A stretch of DNA of 64,000 bases from Gigantopelta aegis (taxonomy: Eukaryota; Mollusca; Gastropoda; Neomphalida; Peltospiridae), in assembly GCF_016097555.1 (NCBI RefSeq), contig NW_024533022.1, positions 29,944 to 93,943 on the forward strand. The letters are read 5' to 3'. The notes under the pieces were generated by a model. The model had not been told where the DNA came from. It made no database searches and saw nothing but the letters and a program-made list of their open reading frames with translations. Every line of letters starts with the position of its first letter. The stretch's first letter is position 1. The translations under genes and the position numbers were made by a program. Positions 63,341 through 64,000 of the stretch are shown one piece after another.

Positions 63341-63516
63341 TTTCCCACCCGTATGTCACACATATGATTGTGTACATGTTTTATGTGGATTCCCAGATAT
63401 ACTGTTTCGGACATGTAGAGAGTAATCCCCTTCCCATGGCGTCTTGATCATGTGTCGCTTGTATCATGTACCAGGGATTTTCTTATTATTAAACTTTCAA
63501 AATCAATGTCATATAT

Positions 63517-63672
63517 AGATATATATATATATATTATAGTATATATATATATATATATATAATATATAATATGTATATATATATATATTATATATTATAT
63601 TCATATATATATATATGTGTGTGTATATGTAGTATGTATGTATGTATGTATGTATGTATGTGTGTGTGTGTG
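63517..63672. repeat. (AT)n and (GTAT)n microsatellites
   Basis: Interrupted AT runs followed by GTAT units. The final 330 bp of the window show nothing recognisable. Confidence 0.9.
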
Positions 63673-64000
63673 TAGGGAAAATAAAATACTACCAACAGAT
63701 AATGAAGACTGAACTTAAAGGGACATTCCCGAGTTTGCTGCCATTTTTAAGATGTTATCGACTATCAAATACTTGTAACGACTGTAATTACATATCAAAT
63801 ATATTTTTTCTGCATAAAATACTAGTGCCTGTATATTAAACGTGTGTTTAATCGTTCTAATATATGTACTAAATTTAACTAATCAAAATTATACCCCGAG
63901 TGCATTTTCAAGTATTATATTAGTTATGACAAAATCCCTGGAAATAAAAACTCATAAAAATATGGTCAGTTTATCATGACCCTGTTACGGTATCAAAAAC

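Overview
The window is nuclear DNA from an animal, most likely a marine gastropod mollusc. The reasons are intron-rich genes with GT/AG introns, dense microsatellites, and many copies of a tRNA-derived SINE whose tail motif (gtggtgtcgttaaac followed by aaaacaaac) I associate with gastropod genomes. That assignment is inference. There are no bacterial genes, operons, rRNAs or CRISPR arrays.

The genes are two tandem paralogues of one cell-surface receptor, both on the + strand. Copy 1 enters at base 1 inside its first Ig exon and stops at 11875. Copy 2 is complete from a signal-peptide exon at 18779 to a stop at 47841, and joining its exons gives 714 aa. The layout is signal peptide, V-like Ig, four more Ig domains, FN3, transmembrane helix and a short cytoplasmic tail. 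Every extracellular exon is phase 1-1. The tail is spread over a 25-nt microexon, a 47-nt exon and a final exon encoding three SH2-type tyrosine motifs (YEGL, YAKM, YENL). This looks like an immune-type or adhesion signalling receptor; ligand and function cannot be read from sequence. In copy 1 a T16 tract has put the transmembrane exon out of frame from its ancestral acceptor and at the same time made a new in-frame acceptor.

The rest is mobile DNA. Because the two copies are paralogous, each is the empty-site control for the other. By region: 1-12935 copy 1, with SINEs, a decayed LINE and a Tc1 remnant in its introns; 12936-18770 spacer with SINEs, a LINE remnant and microsatellites; 18779-49600 copy 2, whose introns hold a 4.2-kb long-TIR element with a broken GCD/GRG-type ORF (22099-26303), a chimeric SINE, a nested SINE, a second LINE remnant, a 6.5-kb nest of DNA transposons (34269-40798) that includes an intact 453-aa DDE transposase of DD83E spacing, an expanded 37-bp minisatellite (about 45 copies) and a solo LTR; 49600-55150 spacer with SINEs and repeats; 55179-61740 a PIF/Harbinger element (HARBI1-like nuclease and Myb-like partner remnants, convergent) invaded by a 2.75-kb element with about 400-bp inverted repeats and another conserved repeat ORF; 62770-63340 two Tc1-like transposase tails in opposite orientation.

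All gene structures were inferred by eye from splice sites, reading phase and agreement between the paralogues. No transcript or database search was available.
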